Translations under genes and position numbers: made by a program | Source: Rhodobacteraceae bacterium HLUCCA12 | GTDB lineage: Bacteria; Pseudomonadota; Alphaproteobacteria; Rhodobacterales; Rhodobacteraceae | Direction: 5' to 3' | DNA: 64,000 bases | Assembly (NCBI GenBank): GCA_001314715.1 | Contig: LJSV01000003.1 | Location: 248,001 to 312,000 of the forward strand | In this document: piece by piece, positions 19,554 through 27,770 of the stretch | Numbering within the stretch: the stretch's first letter is position 1 | Layout: every line of letters begins with the position of its first letter | Notes under the pieces: generated by a model | The model's input: only the letters and a program-made list of their open reading frames with translations | Databases searched by the model: none | What the model was told of the DNA's origin: nothing

Positions 19554-20530
19554 TAGCCCCCGGCGACTTTCAGCACGATCTTGCCGATATGGGCCGAGCT
19601 TTCCATTCGCGCATGTGCCCCTGAGGCCTCGTCCAGCGGGAATTCGGCATCGATGACCGGCGCGACCCGGCCCGAGGCCAGAAGCGGCCAAACCTCGGCC
19701 TCGAGCGCCGCCGCGATGCGGGCCTTGGCGGCGACCGATTGCGGGCGCAGGGTCGAGCCGGTGATCGTCAGCCGTCGCACCATGACCTGGGCGAAATTCA
19801 GGTCGACCTTGGTGCCTTGCAGGAACGCGATCTGCACCAGCCGGCCGTCATCGGCCAGCGCCTTGACGTTGCGCGGCAGATAATCGCCGCCAACCATGTC
19901 CAGGATCAGGTCGGCCCCGCCTTCGGCGCGCACGACCTCCACGAAATCCTCGTCACGGTAGTTGATCGCGCGCTCGGCGCCCAGCCGCAGGCAGGCGGCG
20001 CATTTCTCGTCGCTGCCGGCGGTGGCGAAGACCCGCGCGCCGCGGGCGCTGGCCAGCTGGATCGCCGTGGTGCCGATCCCCGACGAGCCGCCATGCACCA
20101 GAAACCGCTCGCCCGCGCCCAGGCGGCCGCGGTCGAACACGTTGGTCCAGACCGTGAAAAAGGTCTCGGGCAGGCAGGCCGCGGCGCGCAGGTCCAACCC
20201 CTCGGGCACCGGGAGGGCATGGTCGGCCGTGGTCACGACCTGTTCGGCATAACCGCCGCCGGGCAACAGGGCGCAGACCGCATCGCCCACCTGCCAGCGG
20301 GTCACGCCGGGGCCCACCGCGGCGACATGGCCCGATGCCTCGAGCCCCGGCAGGTCGGACGCGCCCGGCGGCGGCGCATAGGCGCCTGCCCGTTGCAGCG
20401 CGTCGGGCCGGTTCACGCCCGCCCAGGCCACCCGGATCACGATCTCGCCCGCCCCCGGAACGGGTTCGGGCCGCGTGGCGGGAACCAGCACATCCGGGCC
20501 ACCGGGCTGCGAAATCTCGATCACGCGCAT
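19553..20530 (-). CDS. NAD(P)H:quinone oxidoreductase (zeta-crystallin type)
   Basis: 325 aa zinc-free medium-chain reductase of the QOR family. It opens MRVIEISQPGGPDVL, has VNRPDALQRAG, the nucleotide-binding VHGGSSGIGTTAIQLA and a FATAGSDEKCAAC segment. Such enzymes reduce quinones or enones with NADPH. The start is preceded by AAGGTGAG. The stop codon abuts repeat copy B. Substrate not predictable. Confidence 0.88.
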   Translation of the reverse strand: MRVIEISQPGGPDVLVPATRPEPVPGAGEIVIRVAWAGVNRPDALQRAGAYAPPPGASDLPGLEASGHVAAVGPGVTRWQVGDAVCALLPGGGYAEQVVTTADHALPVPEGLDLRAAACLPETFFTVWTNVFDRGRLGAGERFLVHGGSSGIGTTAIQLASARGARVFATAGSDEKCAACLRLGAERAINYRDEDFVEVVRAEGGADLILDMVGGDYLPRNVKALADDGRLVQIAFLQGTKVDLNFAQVMVRRLTITGSTLRPQSVAAKARIAAALEAEVWPLLASGRVAPVIDAEFPLDEASGAHARMESSAHIGKIVLKVAGG

Positions 20531-20612
20531 GGGCTCACCTTCTTCTGTTGTTCGGGGGCAGGATAACGCCCGGCCCGGCGGGTGCAAGGCCGCCGGCCCT
20601 GCGGATCGCGCG

Positions 20613-21479
20613 TCAGCCCTTGCCGGCCGAAAGCGCCCAGTCCCAGTAGAGGCTGCGCGCGCGCGTTCCCATCGGCGTTTGCGCGAACACCCGGTCCTCG
20701 AACCGCGCGACGGGCATGACCTTGGCGATGTTGCCGGTGACAAAGATCTCGTCGGCCTGGTGAAAGTCCTCGATCGTCAGCGTAAGCTCGCGCACCTCGA
20801 CCCCGTCGGCGCGCAAGAGCCCGATCACCCGCTGCCGGGTCAGTCCGTTCAGGAACGTGCCATTGGGCACCGGCGTCAGCACAACGCCATTGCGCACCAT
20901 GAACACGTTGGTCGACGCGGTTTCGGCGACATTGCCGTCCGGGTCGCGCGACAGGGCGTTGGAAAACCCGCGTGCGCGCGCCTCGGCCATGATCCGGCCG
21001 TTGTTGGCGTAAAGCGAGGCCGCCTTGGCCTCGGTCAGGGCCATGTCGGGCCGCGGGCGGAAATAGGGCGAGACCGTCAGCGAGAACGACCCCGGCTGCG
21101 GCATCGGCAGGGCCTCGATGCAGATGGAAAAGCCAGTGCTTTCGGGCACCAGGTCGATGATGCCGGGCGTGGAATCGCAGGCCCACATCATCGGCCGCAA
21201 GTATAGCGCGGCATCGCGCGGGAACCGGGCGCAGCCGTCCTCCAGCAGGGTCTGGACAATTGCAGCGTCCACCGGCGGCACCATGCCCATGACCTGCGCC
21301 GAGCGGATGATGCGCGCGGCGTGCAGGTCCAGATCCGGGCGCACGCCGTCGAACTGGCGCGCCCCATCGAACACCGCCGAACCCAGCCAGGCGGCGTGAT
21401 CGGCGGCGCGGATGATCGGCGCGTTGCCCTGATGCCAGCGTCCTTCGAACCAGGTAACGATCTCGGTGCCCACGGCCAT
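20613..21479 (-). CDS. Class IV branched-chain amino acid aminotransferase
   Basis: 288 aa fold-type IV PLP enzyme. It has WFEGRWHQGNAPI at the N-terminus, a lysine in EAKAASLYANNG as probable PLP ligand, and the cofactor-binding ETASTNVFMVRNG and GTFLNGLTRQRVI blocks, all typical of the IlvE-related Rhodobacterales branch. It probably interconverts branched-chain amino acids and 2-oxo acids; a D-amino-acid role cannot be excluded. AAGGGG precedes the ATG. Confidence 0.85.
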   Translation of the reverse strand: MAVGTEIVTWFEGRWHQGNAPIIRAADHAAWLGSAVFDGARQFDGVRPDLDLHAARIIRSAQVMGMVPPVDAAIVQTLLEDGCARFPRDAALYLRPMMWACDSTPGIIDLVPESTGFSICIEALPMPQPGSFSLTVSPYFRPRPDMALTEAKAASLYANNGRIMAEARARGFSNALSRDPDGNVAETASTNVFMVRNGVVLTPVPNGTFLNGLTRQRVIGLLRADGVEVRELTLTIEDFHQADEIFVTGNIAKVMPVARFEDRVFAQTPMGTRARSLYWDWALSAGKG

Positions 21480-21572
21480 GGCCTGCCCCTTTCTGCAGCG
21501 ATCGATCCGGCCATAGCGCCGGGGCTGCATCGGGTCAAGGAATGTGGACCTTCGCCGCCGGGGCGACGCGAT

Positions 21573-22277
21573 TCAACGCCGTGCCGCCGGCGGGTCCCAA
21601 CGCCCCGGAAGCGGGGTCTCGGCCCCTTCGGGCTTGCGCAGCCCGTCCAGAACCGCCAGTGGCAGGGCCAGAACCTTGCTCAGGACCGGGCTCTTGCGTA
21701 CCTCGGCCTTGGCCTTTTCGATCCGCATGACATCCTCGATGCGCCGATCGAGAAAGGCCCATGTTTCTTCGAAATCGGGGGACGAATCGCCCAGCCAGTA
21801 CAACACCGTCGACGAATAGACCGCCGACAGGGTCGCGCGCTTGGTGTACCAGTTCCCGTCTTCCGAGCTGTCGCCCAGCGCGTTCCAGATCGTATCGGCC
21901 GTGTTCCACAGCGCACGCGCGGCCTCGGGCGCATGATGGGGCAGCGACAACAGGGTGACACCCCGGCGCACGGCTTCGCGATCTGCCCCCTCAAGCCGCA
22001 GCCGGACCGCCAGCGCCACGCGATCGCGAAACCGCATCGTGGAAAGATCGCGCGCGGCCAGTTCGGCCTGCATCGCCGCGTCGCCCCGGCGATGATAGGC
22101 CAGCGCCAGGTCAAGACCGCCACGCGGGAAAAGCGCGCGCGCCTCGGCCGGGTCGAGGCCGCAATCGGCGGCGGCGGCCTCCAGCGTGGCCTGCGACCAG
22201 CCGTCGAAGGCCACATGCGTGAGGGCCGCATCCAGCAGCGCATCGGCGGCGGGGCGCGCGGGTGTTTCTCGGGTCAT
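21573..22277 (-). CDS. COQ9-family ubiquinone biosynthesis protein
   Basis: 234 aa. A TetR-like N-terminal helical region (LLDAALTHVAFDGWSQATLEAAA) is followed by the COQ9 core with WNTADTIWNALGD, NWYTKRATLSAVYSSTVLYWLGD and FLDRRIEDVMRIEK. COQ9 binds lipids and presents ubiquinone intermediates to COQ7; bacterial copies are found mainly in alphaproteobacteria. I chose the ATG with GGAG at a proper distance. Divergent from rpsU. Confidence 0.92.
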   Translation of the reverse strand: MTRETPARPAADALLDAALTHVAFDGWSQATLEAAAADCGLDPAEARALFPRGGLDLALAYHRRGDAAMQAELAARDLSTMRFRDRVALAVRLRLEGADREAVRRGVTLLSLPHHAPEAARALWNTADTIWNALGDSSEDGNWYTKRATLSAVYSSTVLYWLGDSSPDFEETWAFLDRRIEDVMRIEKAKAEVRKSPVLSKVLALPLAVLDGLRKPEGAETPLPGRWDPPAARR

Positions 22278-22374
22278 GGCCGTCTCCATGGCTGGACAAG
22301 GGGCGCCGCGTTTGCTATGCGAACGCCTCCTGCAATTTGACGTCACTCTAGCTTAGAAAGGTGGTGAAAACCAC

Positions 22375-22581
22375 ATGCAGGTAAGTGTTCGCGACAACAA
22401 TGTCGAACAGGCGCTCCGGGCCCTGAAGAAGAAACTTCAGCGCGAAGGTGTGTTTCGCGAAATGAAGCTCAAGCAGCATTTCGAGAAACCCTCGGTCAAG
22501 AAAGCCCGTGAACAGGCCGAAGCGATCCGCCGTGCGCGCAAGCTGGCGCGCAAGAAGGCGCAACGCGAAGGTCTGCTCTGA
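22375..22581 (+). CDS. rpsU: 30S ribosomal protein S21
   Basis: 68 aa, strongly basic, starting [20 protein letters not shown] and ending in a lysine/arginine-rich helix. S21 joins late to the 30S platform near the anti-Shine-Dalgarno and aids initiation. AAAGGTGG lies upstream. It is monocistronic with a clear terminator 45 bp after the stop. Confidence 0.98.
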   Translation: MQVSVRDNNVEQALRALKKKLQREGVFREMKLKQHFEKPSVKKAREQAEAIRRARKLARKKAQREGLL

Positions 22582-22624
22582 CCGGCAGCGACACGATATG
22601 CGCCTTGCGGCGCAATCTGATCAA

Positions 22625-22653
22625 CCCCCGAGGCCTGGCCTGCGGGGGTTTTT
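22625..22653 (+). terminator. Rho-independent terminator of rpsU
   Basis: CCCCCG and CGGGGG form a stem around a short loop and are followed directly by five T residues. Confidence 0.88.
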
Positions 22654-22682
22654 CATGCGTGGTGTCGCGCCGGGCGGTCAGG

Positions 22683-22750
22683 CAGGGGGCATTCTGCCCC
22701 CTCTGGCCTGCGGCCATTCACCCCCTGAGCGTATTTCGGGCAAGATGAAG
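22683..22750 (+). repeat. Intergenic hairpin repeat, copy C
   Basis: GGGGGC-ATTCT-GCCCCC, then TGGCC-TGC-GGCCA, TTCACCCCC and tail GCGTATTTCGGGCAAGATGA. It lies after the rpsU terminator, co-oriented with rpsU, so it is not needed as that gene's only terminator. Confidence 0.85.
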
Positions 22751-22758
22751 CGCGCGGG

Positions 22759-23217
22759 CTAAAGTTGGACCGCCGTGGTCTTTTGCACGGTGCGCAGGGC
22801 AAAGGAGGACTGCATCTGCGCCACGCCCGGCAGACGTGCCAGATACTGCCGGTGAATTCGCGCGAAATCGTCGGTATCCTCGACCACGAGTTTGAGCAGG
22901 TAATCGGCCTCGCCGGCCATCAGGTGGCATTCCAGCAGACCGGGAATGCGGGTCACGCCGCGCTCGAAGCTTTCCAGCGTCTCGTCGCTTTGGCCATTGA
23001 GCTTGATCTCGACAAAGACCGTGGTCGGCTTACCGATCCGGCGCAGGTCCAGCAGGCCGACATAGCCCTTGATATAGCCGTCGTTTTCCAGCCGGTGGAC
23101 CCGCCGGTGGCAGGCCGAGGGCGACAGGTTGATGCGTTCGGCCAGCTCCGCGTTGGATATCCGCCCCTCGCGCTGCAAGACATTGAGAATTCGCCGGTCT
23201 ATATGGTCAAGCTGCAT
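22759..23217 (-). CDS. Lrp/AsnC family regulator (probable ald regulator)
   Basis: 152 aa. N-terminal winged helix (LDHIDRRILNVLQREGRISNAELAERI, recognition helix SPSACHRRVHRLE) and C-terminal RAM effector domain (VFVEIKLN, CHLMAGEADYLLKLV). It is divergent from ald with a 139-bp shared region that contains an 8-bp inverted repeat. This is the common layout for an alanine-responsive activator of alanine dehydrogenase. I took the internal ATG because longer forms only add unrelated residues. Confidence 0.9.
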   Translation of the reverse strand: MQLDHIDRRILNVLQREGRISNAELAERINLSPSACHRRVHRLENDGYIKGYVGLLDLRRIGKPTTVFVEIKLNGQSDETLESFERGVTRIPGLLECHLMAGEADYLLKLVVEDTDDFARIHRQYLARLPGVAQMQSSFALRTVQKTTAVQL

Positions 23218-23231
23218 CGCAGCGCAATTTC

Positions 23232-23271
23232 CTTCGCATATCCGGCCCTGATCGCCGCAGAACATGCGAAG
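23232..23271. promoter_or_regulatory. Inverted repeat between lrp-type gene and ald
   Basis: CTTCGCAT at 23232-23239 and ATGCGAAG at 23264-23271 are a perfect inverted repeat. Their centres are 32 bp apart, about three helical turns, which suits a multimeric Lrp-type regulator. Confidence 0.5.
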
Positions 23272-23356
23272 AATCTGCCATGATCGGGCACATTTTCCAA
23301 GCACCATCGGCGAAAAACCCGCAGACTTGCCCTATCTGCAAGAAAGGGAGGTTGCC

Positions 23357-24475
23357 ATGCTCATCGGGTGTCCGAAAGAGATCAAGGCACAGGAATTTCG
23401 CGTCGGGATCACCCCGTCGGCGGCACAGGAGGTTGTCGGCGCCGGCCATTCGGTGATCATCGAGACCGGGGCCGGCCTGGGCGCCGGGTTCGAGGACGAC
23501 GCCTATCGCCACGCCGGCGCCGAGATCGTCGATACCGCCGAAGAGATCTTTGCCCGCGCCGACATGGTCGTGAAGGTCAAGGAACCGCAGGCCGTCGAAC
23601 GCAGGCAACTGCGCGAGGGGCAGGTGCTGTTCACCTACCTGCACCTGGCCCCCGACCCCGCGCAGACCCACGATCTGCTGGACAGCGGCGTCACCGCGAT
23701 CGCCTATGAAACGGTGACCGACAGCAAGGGCGGCCTGCCGCTTCTGGCCCCGATGTCCGAGGTCGCCGGTCGCCTGGCGCCGCAGGTCGGCGCCTGGACG
23801 CTGCAAAAAGCCAATGGCGGGCGCGGTGTGCTGATGGGCGGCGTTCCCGGCGTGCGGCCGGCCGATGTGGTGATCATCGGCGGCGGCGTGGTCGGCACCG
23901 CTGCAGCGCGCGTGGCCGTGGGCATGGGGGCGAATGTCACGGTGCTGGACCGCTCGATGCCGCGCATGTCCTATCTTGACGACATCTTCCAGGGTCGCTT
24001 GACCACGCAATACTCGGATGCCGCCGCGATCGAGGATCTGGCCATGCGCGCCGACATGGTGGTCGGCGCGGTGCTGATACCGGGCGCGGCGGCGCCAAAG
24101 CTGATCCGGCGCGACCAGTTGGCACAGATGCGTCCGGGCGCTGCGCTGGTGGATGTCGCGATCGACCAGGGCGGCTGTTTCGAAACCTCGCACCCGACCA
24201 CCCACCAGGATCCGATCTACGACGTGGACGGCGTGATGCATTACTGCGTCGCAAACATGCCCGGCGCCGTGGCCCGCACATCGACCCAGGCGCTGGGCAA
24301 TGCGACCCTTCCCTTCCTGCTGGCGCTTGCGAACAAGGGCTGGCGCCTGGCCTGTTCTGAGGACGAAAACCTGCTCAACGGGCTCAACGTGCATGCCGGG
24401 CGCGTGACCTATGACGCGGTGGGCCGGGCGCTGAATTTGCCCTTCACCGCCGCGCGCGAAGCGCTGCGCCTGTGA
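23357..24475 (+). CDS. ald: Alanine dehydrogenase
   Basis: 372 aa NAD-dependent L-alanine dehydrogenase. It opens MLIGCPKEIKAQEFRVG (substrate arginine and lysine region), with LPLLAPMSEVAGRLA and the Rossmann motif IIGGGVVGTAAA. It deaminates alanine to pyruvate and ammonia or runs in reverse. AAGGGAGG precedes the ATG. Divergent from an Lrp-family gene that probably controls it. Confidence 0.96.
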   Translation: MLIGCPKEIKAQEFRVGITPSAAQEVVGAGHSVIIETGAGLGAGFEDDAYRHAGAEIVDTAEEIFARADMVVKVKEPQAVERRQLREGQVLFTYLHLAPDPAQTHDLLDSGVTAIAYETVTDSKGGLPLLAPMSEVAGRLAPQVGAWTLQKANGGRGVLMGGVPGVRPADVVIIGGGVVGTAAARVAVGMGANVTVLDRSMPRMSYLDDIFQGRLTTQYSDAAAIEDLAMRADMVVGAVLIPGAAAPKLIRRDQLAQMRPGAALVDVAIDQGGCFETSHPTTHQDPIYDVDGVMHYCVANMPGAVARTSTQALGNATLPFLLALANKGWRLACSEDENLLNGLNVHAGRVTYDAVGRALNLPFTAAREALRL

Positions 24476-24514
24476 CCCCCCGTGGCGCGGTGCCTTGCGC
24501 GCGCCGCGCCCGGT

Positions 24515-25015
24515 TCAGGCTTCGGCGCCGTAGCGGCGTTCGAGCACGTCGAACGGCACGCCCGGCTCTTCCTTGGCACAGCGGATCACGAGCGAGGTCT
24601 TCACGCTGGCCACGTTCTCGGCGGCCAGCAGGGATTCGGTCAGAAAGCTCTGGAAACTGGACAGGTCGGGCGCCACGCATTTCAGGATGAAATCGATCTC
24701 GCCGTTGAGCATGTGGCATTCGCGGACCAGCGACCAGTCACGGCAGCGCTGTTCGAATGCCTTCAAATCGGCTTCGGCCTGGCGATGCAGGCGCACCATG
24801 GCAAAGACCTGCACCTCGAACCCCAGTTCGCGCACGTCCACACGGGCGTGGTAGCCGCGAATGTATCCAGCCTCTTCCAGCGTGCGCACCCGGCGCAGGC
24901 AGGGCGGGGCCGAAATGCCGACCCGGCGCGCCAGTTCGACATTCGTCATGCGCCCATCGGCCTGGAGTTCGGCCAGAATCATCCGGTCGATCGGATCAAG
25001 TTTCGCGCCGGGCAT
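24515..25015 (-). CDS. Lrp/AsnC family regulator
   Basis: 166 aa with winged helix ([27 protein letters not shown], recognition helix [14 protein letters not shown]) and RAM domain ([29 protein letters not shown]). This form is close to the Lrp branch that often sits beside trxB in Rhodobacterales. AGGAG precedes the start. Convergent with ald, divergent from trxB; three TGCGCAAC-type repeats lie upstream. Confidence 0.9.
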   Translation of the reverse strand: MPGAKLDPIDRMILAELQADGRMTNVELARRVGISAPPCLRRVRTLEEAGYIRGYHARVDVRELGFEVQVFAMVRLHRQAEADLKAFEQRCRDWSLVRECHMLNGEIDFILKCVAPDLSSFQSFLTESLLAAENVASVKTSLVIRCAKEEPGVPFDVLERRYGAEA

Positions 25016-25065
25016 GCCGCAAGGCTCCTGTGCTTTTTTCGCTTATGTATGCGTGAACGCGCCTG

Positions 25066-25107
25066 TGCGCAACATTCTTTCGTCGTTGCGCAACACTTGT
25101 TCGCAAC
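25066..25107. promoter_or_regulatory. Three direct repeats (T/G)CGCAAC in the lrp-trxB intergenic region
   Basis: TGCGCAAC at 25066 and 25087 and TTCGCAAC at 25100 lie in the same direction, spaced 21 and 13 bp, within 100 bp of the regulator start. They may be a binding array for the Lrp-type protein. Confidence 0.4.
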
Positions 25108-25241
25108 TGGTGCCAGCCAATGCCCTGTGCCACCTTGCCCTCGCCGCTGACAAGAGGTTAAGGCCCATTCGACATGCCACTGGTCTTGCACCGCCCGATG
25201 TCGCCATTATATGCATGAAAACGAATTTGATGGAGCCTCTC

Positions 25242-26183
25242 ATGCCCGACACCCGCCACACCCGCCTTCTGATCATCGGCTCAGGGCCGGCCGGGTATAC
25301 CGCCGCGGTCTATGGCGCGCGCGCCATGCTAGAGCCGATCCTCGTTCAAGGCATCCAGCCCGGCGGGCAGTTGACCACCACCACCGATGTCGAGAACTGG
25401 CCCGGCGACAGCTCGGTCATGGGTCCCGACCTGATGGCACGCATGGAAAGCCACGCCCGCGAGATGGGAACCGACATCATCACCGACATGATCACCGCGC
25501 TCGACCTCTCCAGTCGGCCATTCACCGCCACCGGCGACAGCGGCACCGTCTATACCGCCGATGCCGTCGTGCTGGCGACGGGCGCGCAGGCCAAGTGGCT
25601 TGGGCTGCCCTCGGAAGAAAAGTTCAAGGGGTTCGGGGTTTCCGCTTGCGCAACCTGCGACGGATTCTTCTATCGGGGCAAGGAGATCGTGGTCGTGGGC
25701 GGGGGCAACACGGCGGTCGAGGAAGCCCTGTTCCTGACGAATTTCGCCTCCAAGGTGACACTGGTGCATCGTCGTGACAGCCTGCGCGCCGAGAAGATCA
25801 TGCAGGACCGGCTGTTTCGCAATCCCAAGATCGAGGTCTTGTGGAACCACACCCCGATCGAGATTCAGGGCGACGACACCCCTCCGGGCGTCACCGGCGT
25901 CAAGGTCCGCCACGTCGAAACCGCAGAAGAGCAGGTCATCCCCTGCGCGGGTTTCTTCGTGGCAATCGGTCACGCCCCGGCATCGGAACTCGTCAAGGAC
26001 CAGCTCACGCTGCACAACGGCGGCTATGTCTGGGTCGAGCCGGGCACCACGCGGACCTCGGTTCCCGGCGTCTTCGCGGCGGGGGATCTGACCGACCATG
26101 TCTATCGTCAGGCCGTGACCAGCGCCGGCATGGGCTGCATGGCCGCCCTCGATGCCGAAGCCTTCCTTTCGGCGCAGGAATAA
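25242..26183 (+). CDS. trxB: Thioredoxin-disulfide reductase
   Basis: 313 aa. FAD site [16 protein letters not shown], the redox-active CATC in [11 protein letters not shown], the NADPH motif [12 protein letters not shown] and the C-terminal FAD block [10 protein letters not shown]. It reduces thioredoxin with NADPH. The ATG at 25242 has GGAG at six bases. Monocistronic. Confidence 0.96.
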   Translation: MPDTRHTRLLIIGSGPAGYTAAVYGARAMLEPILVQGIQPGGQLTTTTDVENWPGDSSVMGPDLMARMESHAREMGTDIITDMITALDLSSRPFTATGDSGTVYTADAVVLATGAQAKWLGLPSEEKFKGFGVSACATCDGFFYRGKEIVVVGGGNTAVEEALFLTNFASKVTLVHRRDSLRAEKIMQDRLFRNPKIEVLWNHTPIEIQGDDTPPGVTGVKVRHVETAEEQVIPCAGFFVAIGHAPASELVKDQLTLHNGGYVWVEPGTTRTSVPGVFAAGDLTDHVYRQAVTSAGMGCMAALDAEAFLSAQE

Positions 26184-26212
26184 AGCCGGGCCGGGAGCCG
26201 CGCCGCGCCCCC

Positions 26213-26276
26213 CTTGATCTTGCCGAAAATACGCGCGGGGTTGAATGGCCGCAGGCCAGAGGGGGCGGCAGCCCCC
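26213..26276 (-). repeat. Intergenic hairpin repeat, copy D
   Basis: On the minus strand: GGGGGCTGCCGCCCCC, TGGCCTGCGGCCA, TTCAACCCC and GCGTATTTTCGGCAAGAT-type tail. It directly abuts the stop codon of the Nudix gene and is co-oriented with it. The tail varies slightly (AAGATCAAG). Confidence 0.85.
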
Positions 26277-26735
26277 TTACCGCACGATTTCTTCCAGCGG
26301 ATCGTAAAGGATATGCCCCCTTCCCCCGAAGGCGACCTGGGGCAGGCTGTCGGGCTTGAAGCGCAGGGCGCGCAACGCGGCCTCGGTCACGAATCGGTGG
26401 CGATTGACCACCCCGGCCGCGTCGACCCAGCCGGGCTGGGGGCTGCCGGCGACGATCTGTGCGCGAAAATAGACATCGACCTGATGAAACCCGGTTCCCG
26501 GATCCTGGAACTCGTTGACCAGGCACGGCTCGGCAACGGCGATTGTCAGGTCCAGCTCCTCGCGGATTTCGCGCATCAGGTTGTCATGCAGCGATTGCCC
26601 GCGTTCGACGCCGCCACCGGGGGCGCACCACAGATCGCTTTCCTCGCCGGGATAGGCATTGACGATCAGAAGCCGCCCGCCTTGGACGATAACGGCGCGC
26701 ACGGCCAGGCGCGGGGATGGCGCGACAGCAGTCAT
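26277..26735 (-). CDS. Nudix hydrolase
   Basis: 152 aa. The Nudix box appears as GGGVERGQSLHDNLMREIREEL, with the G-x5-E-x7-REUXEEXGU pattern intact except for the terminal region. The substrate is unknown; the family hydrolyses nucleoside diphosphates linked to other groups. The ATG at 26735 lacks a strong Shine-Dalgarno and a GTG at 26768 is an alternative. Divergent from the secreted hydrolase. Confidence 0.87.
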   Translation of the reverse strand: MTAVAPSPRLAVRAVIVQGGRLLIVNAYPGEESDLWCAPGGGVERGQSLHDNLMREIREELDLTIAVAEPCLVNEFQDPGTGFHQVDVYFRAQIVAGSPQPGWVDAAGVVNRHRFVTEAALRALRFKPDSLPQVAFGGRGHILYDPLEEIVR

Positions 26736-26818
26736 TGCCGCCGCACGTTCTGATGACAACCACGACACATGCCCATCCCCTGCTTCTGTCCGGTCCCTTC
26801 TGCCCCTATACTGCCACC

Positions 26819-27574
26819 ATGCGATGGCTTGCGACCCTCATTTTCCTGACGGCGACACCGGCCAGCGCCGATTGCGTGGTGCTGTTGCATGGGCTGTCGC
26901 GCACCGAGGCCTCGATGTGGATGATCGAGGAAGTGCTGGAATTCCACGGCTATTCCATCGTCAACGAGGGGTATCCCTCGAACGAGGCGCCGATCGCGGA
27001 TCTGGTCGAACACGTCGGCCAGGCCGTCGCGCAATGCGGATCGCAGCGCACGCATTTCGTAACCCATTCGATGGGCGGCATTCTGACGCGCGCCTGGCTG
27101 CGCGACAACCGGCCGCCACAGATGGGGCGGGTGGTGATGATGGCGCCGCCCAACCACGGCACCGAGATCGTGGACGACCTGCGCGAGATGGAGGTGTTGC
27201 CTGACCTCTTGCCCGACCTGATGCCCGAGGTTCTTGAATTCCTGCACGGGCCGGCGGTGGGCGAGCTGGGCACGGGGGCAAGTTCGATCCCGAATCAGCT
27301 CCCTCCGGTCGATTACGATCTTGGGGTGATTGCCGGCAACCGCGCGATCAGCCCGCTGGGGCCGATGATGATCGACGGTCAGAATGACGGCACGGTTTCG
27401 GTGGAAAGCACGCGCATCGAGGGGATGGCCGACCATATCGTGCTGCCGACGACGCATTCCCTGATGATGATGAATCCGCTGGTCATCGCCGAGATTCTGG
27501 AATTCCTGCGCAATGGCGCCTTCGATCACGGCATCACGCTGCCCAATGCCCTGCGCAAGCTTGCCAATCCCTGA
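26819..27574 (+). CDS. Secreted alpha/beta-hydrolase (lipase-like)
   Basis: 251 aa. A signal peptide (MRWLATLIFLTATPASA) precedes the oxyanion-loop region VVLLHGLSRTE and the nucleophile elbow THSMGG. An aspartate in DGQNDGTV and a histidine near the C-terminus (PTTHSLMM) can complete the triad. The nearest broad group is the triacylglycerol lipase/PGAP1-like hydrolases. Probably periplasmic or secreted esterase; substrate unknown. It converges on ccoS. Confidence 0.85.
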   Translation: MRWLATLIFLTATPASADCVVLLHGLSRTEASMWMIEEVLEFHGYSIVNEGYPSNEAPIADLVEHVGQAVAQCGSQRTHFVTHSMGGILTRAWLRDNRPPQMGRVVMMAPPNHGTEIVDDLREMEVLPDLLPDLMPEVLEFLHGPAVGELGTGASSIPNQLPPVDYDLGVIAGNRAISPLGPMMIDGQNDGTVSVESTRIEGMADHIVLPTTHSLMMMNPLVIAEILEFLRNGAFDHGITLPNALRKLANP

Positions 27575-27598
27575 CGTGGCCGCGCATGGGGGGCGCGA

Positions 27599-27757
27599 TC
27601 ACTGTTTGGGATTGTCGTCGTAATCGCCGCGCAGGATGCGTCGGCTGTCGCCCTCGGGGTCGTCATACATGCCCTTCTTCAGCGTCCAGTAGAACCCCGC
27701 CAGACCCAGCAGGCCAAGCACAAGGGAAATCGGGATCAGGATCGCCAGCACATCCAA
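27599..27757 (-). CDS. ccoS: Cytochrome oxidase cbb3 maturation protein CcoS
   Basis: 52 aa. A single N-terminal membrane helix (IPISLVLGLLGLAGFYW) is followed by KKGMYDDPEGDSRRIL, the conserved CcoS pattern. The start is a TTG with AAAGGAG seven bases upstream, so a simple ATG search misses it. CcoS is needed for cofactor insertion into cbb3 oxidase. It lies 13 bp after ccoI as last gene of ccoGHIS. Confidence 0.88.
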   Translation of the reverse strand: MDVLAILIPISLVLGLLGLAGFYWTLKKGMYDDPEGDSRRILRGDYDDNPKQ

Positions 27758-27770
27758 GGGTGCGCTCCTT

